NCBI GenBank assembly: GCA_963798325.1
Contig: CAWCSS010000008.1
Span: forward strand, 1,178,001-1,242,000
DNA: 64,000 nt
Origin: Solirubrobacter sp963798325
Lineage (GTDB): Bacteria; Actinomycetota; Thermoleophilia; Solirubrobacterales; Solirubrobacteraceae
Direction of reading: 5' to 3'
The notes under the pieces are model-generated. The model searched no databases, was not told the DNA's origin, and worked only from the letters and a program-made list of their open reading frames with translations. The position numbers and the translations under genes are program-made. Numbering within the stretch: position 1 is the stretch's first letter; every line of letters starts with the position of its first letter. Positions 49,034 through 58,890 of this stretch are shown piece by piece.

Positions 49034-49716
49034 GACTCAACCTTCTTCTTTGCTGCCTTCACGCGCAGGCGATACGTGGCGTGCACCGGCTTGTACTGCT
49101 CGATGCAGCGCGCGATCGCGGCCTGCGCGGTCTCTTCGACGGGCTTGTCGCAGTAGACGACGAAACTGGCGGAGGTATTCCCCTCCTTCGGCTTATGCCC
49201 GTGCCAGACCACCCCGCCATTGTCCTCGACGCGCATCGGCACGTTGGGAAAATGCAACTTCAGCGCCAGCTCGAGTCCCTTCACCGTCCCCCGCCGGCGC
49301 CCAAGCTCCGCTGCCCGCAGCACCATCTCGCGCTGGTCGGAGAGCTTCTGCGTCTCGTCGAGATCGACGCCCAGCCAGGCGGCCAGCAGGCCGAGAATGT
49401 CCTGCGGGGCGTGGTTGGGATCGAAGTGGTAGTGGAGGTTGTCGAGGATCGCGACGATCGGGTCCAGCAGCTCCTCGAGCGCCCCCACGAACCGCATCCC
49501 GAAATCGCCATCCTGATACAGAGACGGCAGGCCGTTGCGCAGATACGCGCGTGTGGAGGCGACCGGCGGCGTGGGGGCGGGCACGTCCGCGCTGAAGCGC
49601 AGCATGAGCGTGCCGAACCCAGCGCCCGAGAACGTCTGGTGGCCGTTGCCGACGCCCTCCATGAGCTCGCCGTTGTCGCCGGGAACCCCGTTCTCGCTGC
49701 CGTCCTCTGCCGCCAT
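49030..49716 (-). CDS. Contractile-tail protein I-like baseplate component
   Basis: A 228-residue protein of the tail protein I family (P2 gpI; Afp12-like region). Core motifs: YLRNGLPSLYQDGDFGMRFVGALEELLDPIVAILDNL, NHAPQDILGLLAAWLGVDLDE and RREMVLRAAELGRRRGTVKGLEL broken across helices. The first 40 residues are a Gly/Asp-rich extension. The protein joins the baseplate J-like protein in the wedge at the lower end of the particle. It is coupled on both sides by ATGA-type overlaps. Confidence 0.9.
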   Translation of the reverse strand: MAAEDGSENGVPGDNGELMEGVGNGHQTFSGAGFGTLMLRFSADVPAPTPPVASTRAYLRNGLPSLYQDGDFGMRFVGALEELLDPIVAILDNLHYHFDPNHAPQDILGLLAAWLGVDLDETQKLSDQREMVLRAAELGRRRGTVKGLELALKLHFPNVPMRVEDNGGVVWHGHKPKEGNTSASFVVYCDKPVEETAQAAIARCIEQYKPVHATYRLRVKAAKKKVES

Positions 49717-51713
49717 CAGTCCTCGCGGTGCGTGGCCTTGACGATGTGCAGGCCCGAGGCCATCAACTCGTCAGGCTCCAGCACGATGTGCGTGCCGGCC
49801 GGCTTGGCCGACTGCTCACCGGTCTCGAGGTTCGTCTCGTACAGGCGCAGGATGCGCACGAACTCAACGCCGTCGACCGCATGCACGACACCGTAGAGCT
49901 CGCCCTGGTTGAGCGCCCGTCCGAAAGCCCAGCCCGCGCCCGGCCCGGTCGGGTTGCCACCGACCAGCGGGTTCAGGTACGTGTAGAGCGCGTGCGCGAC
50001 GTCCTGCTCGACCCGCTGCGTGTCTGCAAGCGGACGTGCCTGCAGGTTGACCACCACGGACAGGCCGCGGTAGCGGCACGGCTTGAGCTCGACCGTGGTG
50101 CCGATCAGGCGGCGCTCGTCGAGGTACTCGGCGACCTCGGTGAGCAGCTCCTCCTCGGGCATGAGCTCCTCGAAGTGCAGGCGCCGGTCGGCCGGATGGA
50201 TGCGCGGGACCAGGTGCAGCGGCACCGCGCCGCCGTCGCGCGGCGGGATGCAGACGGCGCGCGCGACCCGCGGGCTGGCCTCGCCGGCCAGGAACTCGAA
50301 GTCCTCGGCGGTGACCGCGCGGTAGCGCGAGCGGATCTCCATCGACGCGCGCTGGCGGGCGTGGGTGATGATCTCGGCGTCCACGCCGCCTGAGGCGGCG
50401 TCCGGGTTGGTCACCGTGTCCACGCCGGCGATCGTGCTCTTGAGCACGGTCAGCGTGCCCGCGGTGACGTTGCCGTCGCGCCCGCCGCCGTGGCGGTAGC
50501 GCGTGAAGCGCATCGCGGCGCCCTTGGGCGGGACCGCGCCGTACTGGATCCAGCGGCCGCTGGTCTCGCGGATCGCCGGGCCGAGCTCGACGTCGCCCGA
50601 GACGAGGTCGACGGTGAAGTGGCGATCGTGCTGGGTGGAGCCCACGAAGTCGTTGCGCCACTCCCAGCGCACCCAGTCGCCGGTGTCCGGGTCCTGGACC
50701 TCGAGCGTCTCGCCCGCGCCGACCTTGAGCACCGGGTGATGGCGCAGCGGGAAGATCTGGCCGGGCGTGCCGTCGCTGACGCCGAGGATCTCGCGCTCGA
50801 TCAGCGACGCGTGCGTCGAGGGCAGGCGGGCGCCGACCGGCGCGGCCGTCATCGCGTAGATCTCCGGGGCGTGCGTGTAGCTGGCGCCCTGGCGGCCGGC
50901 CGCGGTGGTGTCGGTGATCCGGCAGCGCAGCCAGTACAGGCGCTGGCCGGCGATCGCGGTGATCGCGCTGCGCGGCGGCAGTTCGAGCTCGATCGTTCCC
51001 GAGCCGTAGTTGAAGCCGCCGGTGAGGTCCTCGAGCACAACCGCCGGCAGCCACTGGTCGTCGCCCTGGGAGACCTCCCAGCGCAGCGGCGGGTCCTCGG
51101 GGTTGACACCGGCGCCGCGGGCCTGTGAGGCCTCCATGTCGATCTGCAGGATCAGGCGGTCCAGCGGGTCCTCGAAACCGATGTAGAGCGCATCGCCCAC
51201 CTGCGGCGGCGTGCCGAACGCGAGCTGGTCGGAGCCCTGCGGGCGCGCCTCGCCGTCGGCCACGCCGACGTTCTTGGGCGACTGGCCCGTGCGCTGGAGC
51301 ACGTAGGCGGCCGGGCCCATCGCGGGGATGGTGAAGTCCTCGTCGACCTGGAAGATGATCGACTCGTCCGTCGAGGTGCGCGGGGTGCCGACCTCGGTCG
51401 AGCCGCCCTCGATCAGGATCGGCTCCGTCGGCGCGTCGGCGAGCCGGAAGCGCAGGCTCGTCGTCGCCGCGGCCGGCCCGTCGAGGCGGATGCCGAGCAG
51501 GTCCAGCAGCGCCACGTGCAGCTTGTCCGGCACGCGGTTGAGCCGGTAGATCGTCATCTCCGTCATCCACGCGAACAGCTCGATCAGCGTGATGCCGGGG
51601 TCCGAGACGTTGTGCTCGGTCCATTCGGGGCAGGAGCGCGAGATGCGCGTCCGCGCCTCGGAGACGAGGTCCTGGAACCGGCGATCGTCGAGCTCGATCT
51701 CTGGGAGCCTCAC
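49716..51713 (-). CDS. Putative baseplate assembly protein (gpJ/Afp11-like)
   Basis: A 665-residue baseplate wedge component. The N-terminus matches the family well: LPEIELDDRRFQDLVSEAR, WTEHNVSDPGITLIELFAWM and RLNRVPDKLHVALLDLLGI. In the C-terminal third are YRAVTAEDFEFLAGEASPRVARA, LVPRIHPADRRL and GRALNQGELYGVVHAVDGVEFV, as in J-like proteins. It would bridge the spike hub to the sheath. Its start codon overlaps the gp25 gene by four bases. Confidence 0.92.
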   Translation of the reverse strand: MRLPEIELDDRRFQDLVSEARTRISRSCPEWTEHNVSDPGITLIELFAWMTEMTIYRLNRVPDKLHVALLDLLGIRLDGPAAATTSLRFRLADAPTEPILIEGGSTEVGTPRTSTDESIIFQVDEDFTIPAMGPAAYVLQRTGQSPKNVGVADGEARPQGSDQLAFGTPPQVGDALYIGFEDPLDRLILQIDMEASQARGAGVNPEDPPLRWEVSQGDDQWLPAVVLEDLTGGFNYGSGTIELELPPRSAITAIAGQRLYWLRCRITDTTAAGRQGASYTHAPEIYAMTAAPVGARLPSTHASLIEREILGVSDGTPGQIFPLRHHPVLKVGAGETLEVQDPDTGDWVRWEWRNDFVGSTQHDRHFTVDLVSGDVELGPAIRETSGRWIQYGAVPPKGAAMRFTRYRHGGGRDGNVTAGTLTVLKSTIAGVDTVTNPDAASGGVDAEIITHARQRASMEIRSRYRAVTAEDFEFLAGEASPRVARAVCIPPRDGGAVPLHLVPRIHPADRRLHFEELMPEEELLTEVAEYLDERRLIGTTVELKPCRYRGLSVVVNLQARPLADTQRVEQDVAHALYTYLNPLVGGNPTGPGAGWAFGRALNQGELYGVVHAVDGVEFVRILRLYETNLETGEQSAKPAGTHIVLEPDELMASGLHIVKATHRED

Positions 51714-52111
51714 TCCATCTCCTCCGCCGGGATGACGTAGAACGGGTAGACGAGGTTGCGGTCCGTGTTCGTGGCGCGCACCTTGTATTCGATGTTGATC
51801 GTCAGCAGGCCGTTGACCGCCTCTGACGCGTCGAACTTGACGTCGGTGACGTCGATCCGTGGCTCCCAGCGCAAGAGCGCCTCGCGGATCGCCTGCTCCA
51901 TGTTGCCGATCGTGTTGGCGTCGATGGAGTCGAACACGAAGTCATGGACCCCGCAGCCGAACTCCGGGCGCATCGGGCGTTCGCCCGGCGCGGTGCCGAG
52001 GATCAACTGGATCGCCTGGTCGATGTCCTGCTCGTCGCGTGCGAGCGCGATCCCGCCGCGGCGGTCCACGGCGAGCGGGAAGGCGAGTCCTGAGCCAATG
52101 ATTTCCGACAC
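51710..52111 (-). CDS. gp25-family baseplate wedge protein (Afp9-like)
   Basis: A 133-residue protein with the gp25/GPW signature: IGSGLAFPLAVDRRGGIALARDEQDIDQAI, ILGTAPGERPMRPEFGCGVHDFVF, EQAIREALLRWEPRIDVTDV. It triggers sheath polymerisation from the baseplate in contractile tails. A gap of 9 bp separates it from the spike gene upstream. Confidence 0.95.
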   Translation of the reverse strand: MSEIIGSGLAFPLAVDRRGGIALARDEQDIDQAIQLILGTAPGERPMRPEFGCGVHDFVFDSIDANTIGNMEQAIREALLRWEPRIDVTDVKFDASEAVNGLLTINIEYKVRATNTDRNLVYPFYVIPAEEME

Positions 52112-52120
52112 GTGAAAACC

Positions 52121-53812
52121 CTATCCGAGGTTGATCATGCCGCCGCTGATGTTGACCATGCCCGACCCCTGGATGTTCACGGTCGCACCCTTGAGGGTCA
52201 GAACCCCACTGGCCTCGACGTTGACCGCGGCACCCTTGACGGTCACCGTGGTCCCCGCCTCGACGTTGATGGTCTGGGCCTTGGTCTTGGAAGCGCCGGT
52301 GATCTCGTGGGTGTGGCTGCCCTTGGTCGTGGTCTTCTCGTCCTGCTTGATCTCGATGACCATGTTCTGGTCGCTCTTGATCTCGTAGTCCTTCTTGGAG
52401 TGCATGTGGATCTTCTCGTTGGACACGACGCCCAGAGATCCATCCTTGTTCTGCACGAGCTCCTCGCCCGGCTTGTCCTTGCCGTTGAAGGTCGAGCCGA
52501 GGACGATCGGGCGGCGCGTGTCGCCGTGCTCGAAGCCGATCACGACTTCCTCGTCGACCTGCGGGAGCATCAGCATGCCGCGCTCTTTGCCGCTGCTCAT
52601 CGTCGCCACCGGCGCCCACGCGGACTCCTCGGAGTCCGACAGGCTCGGGAACTTCACGCGCACGCGGGCCCGCTGCTCGGGATCGTTGTTGTTGGTCACC
52701 ACGCCGACGACGAGGCCGGAGCCCGCCCAGTCGCGCTTCTCGGGCGGGCGGATCAGCTCGGTGAGCGTGCGCGAGGAGCGCCCGGCGATCTGGAAGTGCG
52801 TCTGGTAGCCGCTCGCGCCGCGGTAGTGGTGGGTGCTCGAGCTGATCGTGAACTCGCCGCCGAACTTCTGGCCGACGCCCTCGACCTTGACCTTGGAGCC
52901 GGCCTTGATCTTCGGGTTGCCGATCGCGGTGCCGTCGGCCTCGAAGAACGCGTCGGCCATCCGCTGCAGCGTCGACTTGGCGATCGCGTTGGCCTCGGCG
53001 GCGCTCGTCGCCACGCGGTCCTTGACCGCGGTCGTGCCGCCGCCCAGGTCGCTTGCCACCTTGGAGCGCTGAACGCCGGCCTGCGAGGAGGTCTGCGGGC
53101 TCGAGGCTGAGCCGTTGACGACCTTCTTGGCCTTCGGGTCCCAGCCGCGGACCTCGACCTTGTCGACCTGCTGGATGCCGCTCATGCGCGGGCGGAAGGT
53201 CTGCAGCGACTCGCCGAAGCGCAGCGACGTCGCCGCGCCGCCGGCCTTGTTGGCCTTGCGGAAGTTGAGCGTCTTGTCGTCGACGACGACCTCGAAGTCC
53301 TCCATGTACGCCAGCCGCCAGGCGAAGTCCCAGTCGGTCTCGTTGCTCTGCTGGAAGAACTCGTGAACGACGCTGGTGGACTCGCATTTCGGCGAGAGCC
53401 CGGAGTCGCCCGCGATCTTGCGCACCATGTCCGAGGCCGACATCTGCTGAAACGTGCGCGTCTTGCGCTCACGGTTCATCTTGTGCGCGTTGTCGTAGGC
53501 GCGGATCGAGATGTTGCAGCCGGTCGGCGTGAACTCCGGTTCCACGGAGGCGATCTGGCCCTTGAAGATCGAGGTCGTCGCGCGCGATTCCTGCTCGGCC
53601 ATCTTGATCTCGATGTTCACGCCGAGCTGGAGCGGCTGCGAGTCGATCTTGTCGCCCTTCTTGTCCGTGATCCGGATCAGGGCCATGTCCGGCAGGGTCA
53701 GCGAGTCGACGACCTTGACCTCGTGCAGGAGGTCCTGGAACTGCGGGTCGATGGAGGCGCCATTGACCAGGATGTCAATCGCGGCGACCTTGTCCTTCGA
53801 GCTGACCGGCAT
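52121..53812 (-). CDS. VgrG/gpV-like central spike protein (Afp8-like)
   Basis: A 563-residue spike. The N-terminal gp27-like domains carry VAAIDILVNGASIDPQFQDLL and SASDMVRKIAGDSGLSPKC; the OB-fold has GVVTNNNDPEQRARVRVKFP and VDEEVVIGFEHGDTRRPIVLG; the C-terminus is a beta-prism of short repeats (VNVEAGTTVTVKGAAVNVEA, TVNIQGSGMVNISGG). It punctures the target membrane. No PAAR domain is attached and no separate PAAR gene is seen, so the beta-prism end itself may be the tip. ATG 53812 is chosen as it matches the family N-terminus. Confidence 0.95.
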   Translation of the reverse strand: MPVSSKDKVAAIDILVNGASIDPQFQDLLHEVKVVDSLTLPDMALIRITDKKGDKIDSQPLQLGVNIEIKMAEQESRATTSIFKGQIASVEPEFTPTGCNISIRAYDNAHKMNRERKTRTFQQMSASDMVRKIAGDSGLSPKCESTSVVHEFFQQSNETDWDFAWRLAYMEDFEVVVDDKTLNFRKANKAGGAATSLRFGESLQTFRPRMSGIQQVDKVEVRGWDPKAKKVVNGSASSPQTSSQAGVQRSKVASDLGGGTTAVKDRVATSAAEANAIAKSTLQRMADAFFEADGTAIGNPKIKAGSKVKVEGVGQKFGGEFTISSSTHHYRGASGYQTHFQIAGRSSRTLTELIRPPEKRDWAGSGLVVGVVTNNNDPEQRARVRVKFPSLSDSEESAWAPVATMSSGKERGMLMLPQVDEEVVIGFEHGDTRRPIVLGSTFNGKDKPGEELVQNKDGSLGVVSNEKIHMHSKKDYEIKSDQNMVIEIKQDEKTTTKGSHTHEITGASKTKAQTINVEAGTTVTVKGAAVNVEASGVLTLKGATVNIQGSGMVNISGGMINLG

Positions 53813-54474
53813 CAGAGCTCGAGGCTCGGAAGCGACAGCGCGCTGCCGCGACGGAGGTGCATCGGGTTGTCCACGCCGTTGGCCTCGGCGATCAGGCGCC
53901 ACTTGGTGGCGTCGCCGTAGGCGCTGTAGGAGATCGAGGGCAGCGTGTCGCCGTCCTTGACGCGGTGCACGCCGAAGCCGGCCTGCGCGCGCGTCGTCGG
54001 GTTCTGGCCCTTGGGCGGCTCACCGGTCTGCGTCAGGCTGAGCTTGACGTCGGCGCGCAGCGGCTCGCCTTGGGGCGAGAAGAGCTTGTACGTGCAGGTC
54101 AGGCTCGTGCACGCGCCCTTGAACTTCAGCCGGCCCCAGCCGAACGTGAAGAACGGCGGCGCGGACGTCGGCGTGCCGGGCTTGGTGCCGCCCGGGACCT
54201 CCATCGCGTCCAGCAGCATGCTCGTCGCGTCGCCCACGCTCATCTTGTAGGGCGGGAACGTCTGGTCGAAGAGCAGGCTCAGTTCGAGCTTGCGCGGCGT
54301 GCCGCTCGTGAACTTCTGGTCCGGCGACGGCTTGCCGTTGACCTTGATGGCCTCCCAGGAGTTCGACTTCGCGACCGAATACTCGGTCGGATTGAAGTAG
54401 CAGTCGAGGTGACCGCCGCCGTCGATGTCGAGGTACGCGCGGACGAAGCCGGCGGGAAGGATCTCGTCAGCCAT
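53812..54474 (-). CDS. LysM-containing baseplate adaptor (gp53/Afp7-like)
   Basis: A 220-residue protein. The N-terminal part (AYLDIDGGGHLDCYFNPTEYS, TPRKLELSLLFDQTF) is the conserved eCIS adaptor domain; the C-terminus is a LysM domain (HRVKDGDTLPSISYSAYGD, WRLIAEANGVDNP). It locks the tube base to the spike. The stop shares a base with the spike start codon and its start overlaps the tube-2 stop, so translation is coupled. Confidence 0.93.
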   Translation of the reverse strand: MADEILPAGFVRAYLDIDGGGHLDCYFNPTEYSVAKSNSWEAIKVNGKPSPDQKFTSGTPRKLELSLLFDQTFPPYKMSVGDATSMLLDAMEVPGGTKPGTPTSAPPFFTFGWGRLKFKGACTSLTCTYKLFSPQGEPLRADVKLSLTQTGEPPKGQNPTTRAQAGFGVHRVKDGDTLPSISYSAYGDATKWRLIAEANGVDNPMHLRRGSALSLPSLEL

Positions 54475-54938
54475 CAGGACTGCACCACCTGCATGCCGCT
54501 GTGCGCGACTTCGAGGGACTGGGTCAGAAACTCCGAGCCGCCGGCGTTGAGGTCCGAGCCGGTCCACTTGACCGGATAGGCCTGCCTGAACGACCACGTC
54601 TGCAGCGGCTTGCCCTCGAAGTCGAGGACCTTGATCGAGAGGTCGGTCTGCTTGACCTTGATCACCGACTGCTGCAGCCATTCCAGGAGCGAGGCTTCCT
54701 TGGCGATCCCGCGCTTGAGGGTGATGTTCCCCTGCTTGATGCGGGACGGCAGGCGGTGCACGTAGTCGTTGATCCCGCCCTCGGGATACTCGAGCACGTC
54801 CACCTGCGCGGAGAAGCCACTGACCTGGGTGAAGAAGCCCACGTTGAGCGTCAGCACCGGGATCTCCACCTGGAAGTACTTGGCGTGGATGATCGGCGGG
54901 TCAGAGAGCGTTACGGATTTGGCTGGAGCGGGCGACAT
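54474..54938 (-). CDS. Second tube protein (gp19-like, Afp5-type initiator)
   Basis: A 154-residue gp19-family protein: YFQVEIPVLTLNVGFFTQVSGF, INDYVHRLPSRIKQGNITLKRG, LLEWLQQSVIKVKQTDLSI, TWSFRQAYPVKWTGSDLN. It differs from the main tube protein at 59.3 kb and, by position next to the LysM adaptor, is probably the tube-initiating ring between the spike hub and the main tube. Ten bases separate it from the repeat-protein gene. Confidence 0.92.
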   Translation of the reverse strand: MSPAPAKSVTLSDPPIIHAKYFQVEIPVLTLNVGFFTQVSGFSAQVDVLEYPEGGINDYVHRLPSRIKQGNITLKRGIAKEASLLEWLQQSVIKVKQTDLSIKVLDFEGKPLQTWSFRQAYPVKWTGSDLNAGGSEFLTQSLEVAHSGMQVVQS

Positions 54939-54948
54939 TGGCAGCTCA

Positions 54949-57900
54949 CTACGGGTTGTCGATGATCAGGTGGCCCATCTGCTCGCGTTCAATGAGCAGG
55001 TCGCGCTTGAAGCGGTCGAGGAAGTACTCGTACAGCTCCTCGCGCTCACGGGCCTTGTCTTCGGGGGATTGAGGTGCGGGGGCGCCGCTGTGGCCGGGGC
55101 CGGACGGGCTCTCCGCGGTGACGGTCGTGGTCTGTGCTCCCTCAGCTTCGGGAGCGGCCAGTTCTCTGGAGACGGTGTACGGCTGCTGCAGGCTGACCGG
55201 CGGCGGGAAGTTCACCGTTCGCAGTCCGCCCTCGCCGCTCTCGATCGACCCGCCGGTGGCGTCCGCGAGCCGTTCCGCGGCGCTGCGCGCGAGGGTCGGC
55301 GCGGCGGGTGTGTCGAGGTCGGGATGCGGCTGCTCGGCGGCGGCGGGCTTGGTCGCGAGCGTGCGCTCGGGCTGCGGCGTCTCGACGAGTTGCAGGTGCG
55401 GGCGAGCGGGCGGCAGCGGCGCCTCGGCCGGTGCGGGTGCGGCGGCGGCCCGGCTCGCGATCCGCTTGGACGCCGTCGCCTGGCGCGCCAGCGCGCGCGT
55501 CGCCGCCGGGCCGGGAGCGCCTGCGACCGACATCGGTGCGTCGAACGACCGCGCCAGCGACGGCTGCTCGGCCACCGTGGGCTGCGGGGCCGGATCCTCG
55601 GGACCGGCCTGAGCGAACCGCGCGACATCCGCGTCGCTCCCGGCGAGGGGCGCCGCGTCGGCGGCAGGCTCGTCGCCCGTGGTCGGAGCGGGCGCGTCGG
55701 CGTCAGCGGCCGGGGCGTCGTCGGCGGCCGTCTCGGCGCGGGCGAGCGAGGGCGTGGCCGCGCTGCGAGCGAGCGAAGGGCCGGCGGCGCTGGGGGCGAG
55801 CGACGGCGCGGCGGCGGGCGTGGGCTCGCCTGGTGGGGCGGGAGTGCGGGCGAGCGACGGCGTGGCGGGCGCGTTCGCGCTGCCGGTGGGCGTGTCCGCC
55901 GGTGCGGCGCTGCGAGCGAGCGACGGTGTGCTCGCGGGTGCGTTCGCGCTGCCGGTGGGCGTGTCCGCCGGTGCGGCGCTGCGAGCGAGCGACGGTGTGC
56001 TCGCGGGTGCGTTCGCGCTGCCGGTGGGCGTGTTTGCCGGTGCGGCGTCGCGAGCGAGCGACGGCGTTGCCGTCGGGGCGCTCGCGCCGCCGGGCGGTGT
56101 CGGCGCGGCGGCGCTGCGAGCGAGCGTAGGCGCCGAGCCGCTCGTCACCGGCGAGTCACTGGAGGCGGCGGTGCCGGCGAGTGCCGGGGGCGCCGGCGCG
56201 GCGCCACTCGGCGTCTCGGGCTCGGCCACGGAACGAGCGACCGTCGAGCCGTCGTCGCTCGCGGGCTCGGGCCCGCGAACCGCGTCGACGAACCGCCGGA
56301 ACAGCCCACGCCGCTCGGGCTCGGGCTCGACGGGCGCGGCCGCTTCGGCCGCCGGCGGAGCCGCTTCGGCCACCGGAGCGGACTCGACCGGCACGACCGG
56401 CGGCTCGGGCGCCGCGACCCGGGCGAGCTTCAGCACCGGCCGTGCCGGCGCCTCGTCCTCGACGACCTTGCGCGCGACCTTCACCGGCCCACTCGGAGCC
56501 GGAGCCGGAGCGTCGTCGGCGGGAGTCCGCGCGACCGACGCCGGGCCGCTCGGCGCCGGCGTCTCGGCGGGGGCGGCCGAGGAGGTCGGCGCGTCGTCGG
56601 CCGCTGTGCGCGCGAGCGAGCCCGAGGTCGGGGCGCTCGGCGCATCGGCGGGCGTGCGCGCGACTGAGGCCGGCGAGCCCGAGGCCGGGGTGGGCGGGTC
56701 CGCCGGCGTGCGGGCGACCGAAGCCGGCGCGCTCGTGGTCGGGGCGGGCGTGTCGTCGGCGGGGGTCCGCGCGACCGAGGCCGGGCCGCTCGTGGGCGTC
56801 GGCGCGTCGTCGGCCGGCGTGCGTGCGATCGACGCCGGCGAGCTCGTGGGCGGGCCGCTCGGCGCCGGCGTGTCCGCCGGGGCGCTCGTGCTGGGTGGGC
56901 GCGTCGTCGGCGGGGGTCCGCGCGATCGAGGCCGGGCCGCTCGTGGGGGTCGGCGCGTCGTCGGCCGGCGTGCGGGCGATCGACGCGGGGGCGCTCGATG
57001 GGGTCGGCGCGTCGTCGGCCGCTGAGCGCGCGAGCGAGCCCGAGGTCGGGGCGCTCGGCGCATCGGCGGGCGTGCGCGCGACCGAGGCCGGCGAGCCCGA
57101 AGCCGGGGCGGGCGGGTCCGCCGGCGTGCGGGCGACCGAAGCCGGCGCGCTCGTGGTCGGGGCGGGCGTGTCGTCGGCGGGGGTCCGCGCGACCGAGGCC
57201 GGGCCGCTCGTGGGCGTCGGCGCGTCGTCGGCCGGCGTGCGTGCGATCGAGGCCGGCGAGCTCGCGGGCGGGCCGCTCGGCGCGGGCGTGTCCGCCGGGG
57301 CGCTCGTGCGGGTGGGCGCGTCGGCGGCGGGGGTCCGCGCGATCGAGGCCGGAGAGCTCGTCGGGGTGGGCGCGTCCTCGGCCGGGGTCCGTGCGATCGA
57401 CGCGGGGCCGCTCGGTGGGGCCGGCGCGTCCTCGGCGGGGGTCCGTGCGATCGACGCGGGGCCGCTCGACGGGGTCGGGGCGTCCTCGGCGGGGGTCCGT
57501 GCGATCGACGCGGCGCCGCTCGTCGGGGCCGGCGCGTCTTCGGCGGGGGTCCGTGCGATCGACGCGGCGCCGCTCGTCGGGGCCGGCGCGTCCTCGGCCG
57601 CCGTGCGTGCGATCGACGGCGGCGAGCTGCTCGGCGCGGGCTGGTCCGCAGGGGTGCGCGCGATCGAGGCCGGCGAGCTCGTCGGGCTCGGCGCGTTCTC
57701 GGCGGGGGTGCGCGCGATCGATGCTGGGCCGCTCGACGGGGTCGTGGCGTCCTCGGCCGCCGCGCGTGCGATCGGCGGCGAGCTGCTCGGCGCGGGCTGG
57801 TCCGCCGGGGTGCGTGCGATCGAGGCCGGTGAGCTCGTCGGGGTCGGCGCGGCCTCGGCCGGCGTCGAGGACGGGGCCGGCGGGTCGGCCGGCGTGCGCG

Positions 57901-58741
57901 CGATCGAGGCGGGTGACGGGCCGATGTCGTCGGAGGGCTCGTCCGCGGGGGTGCGGGCGACGGACGCTTCGGAGGTCTCGGAGCCGGACACCGGCGCCCC
58001 CCCGGCGGTGGGCTTGGGGGTCTCGGCGGCGGGCTTGCGCGACAGGCGCATCGGCGGGCCCGCGGGCTCATCGGCCTGGACGCCGAGGTCGGACTGGGAG
58101 AGCGGCCCGCTGGCCGGCCCTTCGACGATGCGGGCGCCGCGGGAGCGCTCGAGGCCGCCGCGGGCGATGAACCGCGCGAGGCGCTGCTCCTTGGACTCCT
58201 CCGGCATCTTCTCGGCGACGGCCATCGGCACGAGGTCGCTACCCGCGGACTGCTGGTCGCCGAACAGCCACTGGGCGGCGAACGGGCTCATGCCCGCGGC
58301 CACCCACGCGGGCGGCGCATCGGCGGGAGCCGCCGGAGTGGGTGCGGGCGCGGCGCTGCGGGCGAGCACGCCGGAGGGCTCCGGCGGTGCGGCAGGGGCG
58401 GACGGCTCGAAGTCCGGCCCGAAGAACTCGGGCACCGGCGGGGCGGGCGGCGCGGCGGCCGCGGGCGGGGCCGGAGGCGCCGGCGGTGCCGGGGGCGCGG
58501 GAGGAGCGGGATGACGTGCGAGTCGGGTCGACGCGTCCAGGTGCTTCGGGCGGTGCGACTCGGCAACGTCGCGGGCCAGGGCGCGACCGCCCTCGCGGCC
58601 GGCGGAATGACGCGCGACGACGCGCAGGCCCATACGGACCGGACGGCGGGGCGGTTGAGAGTCGGGCTGGATGTCGTCGTCGGCCACTGGCGTCTTAAAG
58701 TCGGGTGATCGGGGTGGGGCGGAGGGGTTGTTCGCCGTCAA
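54949..58741 (-). CDS. IARTPAD-repeat, Pro/Ala-rich eCIS protein of unknown role (one-base frameshift)
   Basis: A 1263-residue protein after removing one base near 56905. The N-terminal 250 residues include a PPAPPAPPAPP tract and a helix near SKEQRLARFIARGGLERSRG. Next, about 25 degenerate repeats of 17-22 residues follow the pattern PASIARTPADDAPTPTSG, each with an arginine in I/V-A-R-T. A third part has three 23-residue PSLARSAAPADTPTGSANA repeats. The end is a charged helix with DKAREREELYEYFLDRFKRD and LLIEREQMGHLIID. The TTG start overlaps the DUF6760 stop. Its place between DUF6760 and the tube initiator is where a tape-measure or adaptor might lie. It is mostly disordered, unlike known tape measures; function unknown. 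Confidence 0.78.
55901..56107 (-). repeat. 69-bp tandem repeat in the repeat-protein gene
   Basis: Units start at 55901, 55970 and 56039; the first two are identical except at the edges, and the third diverges. Each codes for a 23-residue PSLARSAAPADTPTGSANAP unit. DNA identity shows recent slippage or unequal exchange. Confidence 0.85.
56590..57960 (-). repeat. 54-66-bp coding repeats (IARTPAD family)
   Basis: About 25 degenerate units, each carrying the GCGCGCGATCGAGGC-type arginine core that translates as I-A-R-T. Length differences come in multiples of three. Blocks near 56.6-56.9 kb and 57.0-57.3 kb are nearly identical to each other over about 250 bp, showing block duplication. The protein frame is kept throughout apart from the one break near 56905. 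Confidence 0.8.
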
Positions 58742-58890
58742 AATTCTGGATATGCGAGCGCTTCGGCCTCGCGAAGGAACTTGCGCCGGTCAGCGTGTTC
58801 CAGGTCCAAGATCGTCTCAAGCGGCCAGTGCAGGTGATACGCGAGCCGGGCCGTCTCCTCCATCAGATCGGAGGGAGACGGCCTCGTCAT
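58738..58890 (-). CDS. DUF6760 family eCIS protein
   Basis: A 50-residue protein, MTRPSPSDLMEETARLAYHL then HWPLETILDLEHADRRKFLR and EAEALAYPEF. The pattern of an aliphatic helix, HWP..ILDLEHADRR, and a short Glu/Ala end matches the small DUF6760 proteins found in actinobacterial injection clusters. Its ATG overlaps the stop of the tail-assembly gene (ATGA), and its stop overlaps the TTG of the repeat protein, so it sits in the coupled operon. Function unknown; tail assembly or chaperone-like. Confidence 0.82.
   Translation of the reverse strand: MTRPSPSDLMEETARLAYHLHWPLETILDLEHADRRKFLREAEALAYPEF

Noticed and set aside
46079..49156. A long plus-strand open frame of about 1025 codons opposite the PASTA/propeller gene
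   Set aside because: It is Arg/Gly/Asp-rich shadow sequence caused by high GC in the third codon position of the true minus-strand gene; it has no domain and no plausible start.
56590..57960. A CRISPR-like array of regular repeats
   Set aside because: There are no unique spacers; repeats and between-repeat bases are both degenerate and keep one reading frame, and no cas genes are present.
56181..58514. Plus-strand 777-codon repeat frame (SSAGVRAIDAGPL repeats)
   Set aside because: It is the antisense reading of the IARTPAD repeats. The minus-strand frame fits the coupled operon and the conserved C-terminal helix.
54949..58741. DUF4157-type eCIS toxin
   Set aside because: Those proteins have a HExxH metalloprotease-like core with basic-residue repeats; no HExxH is present here.
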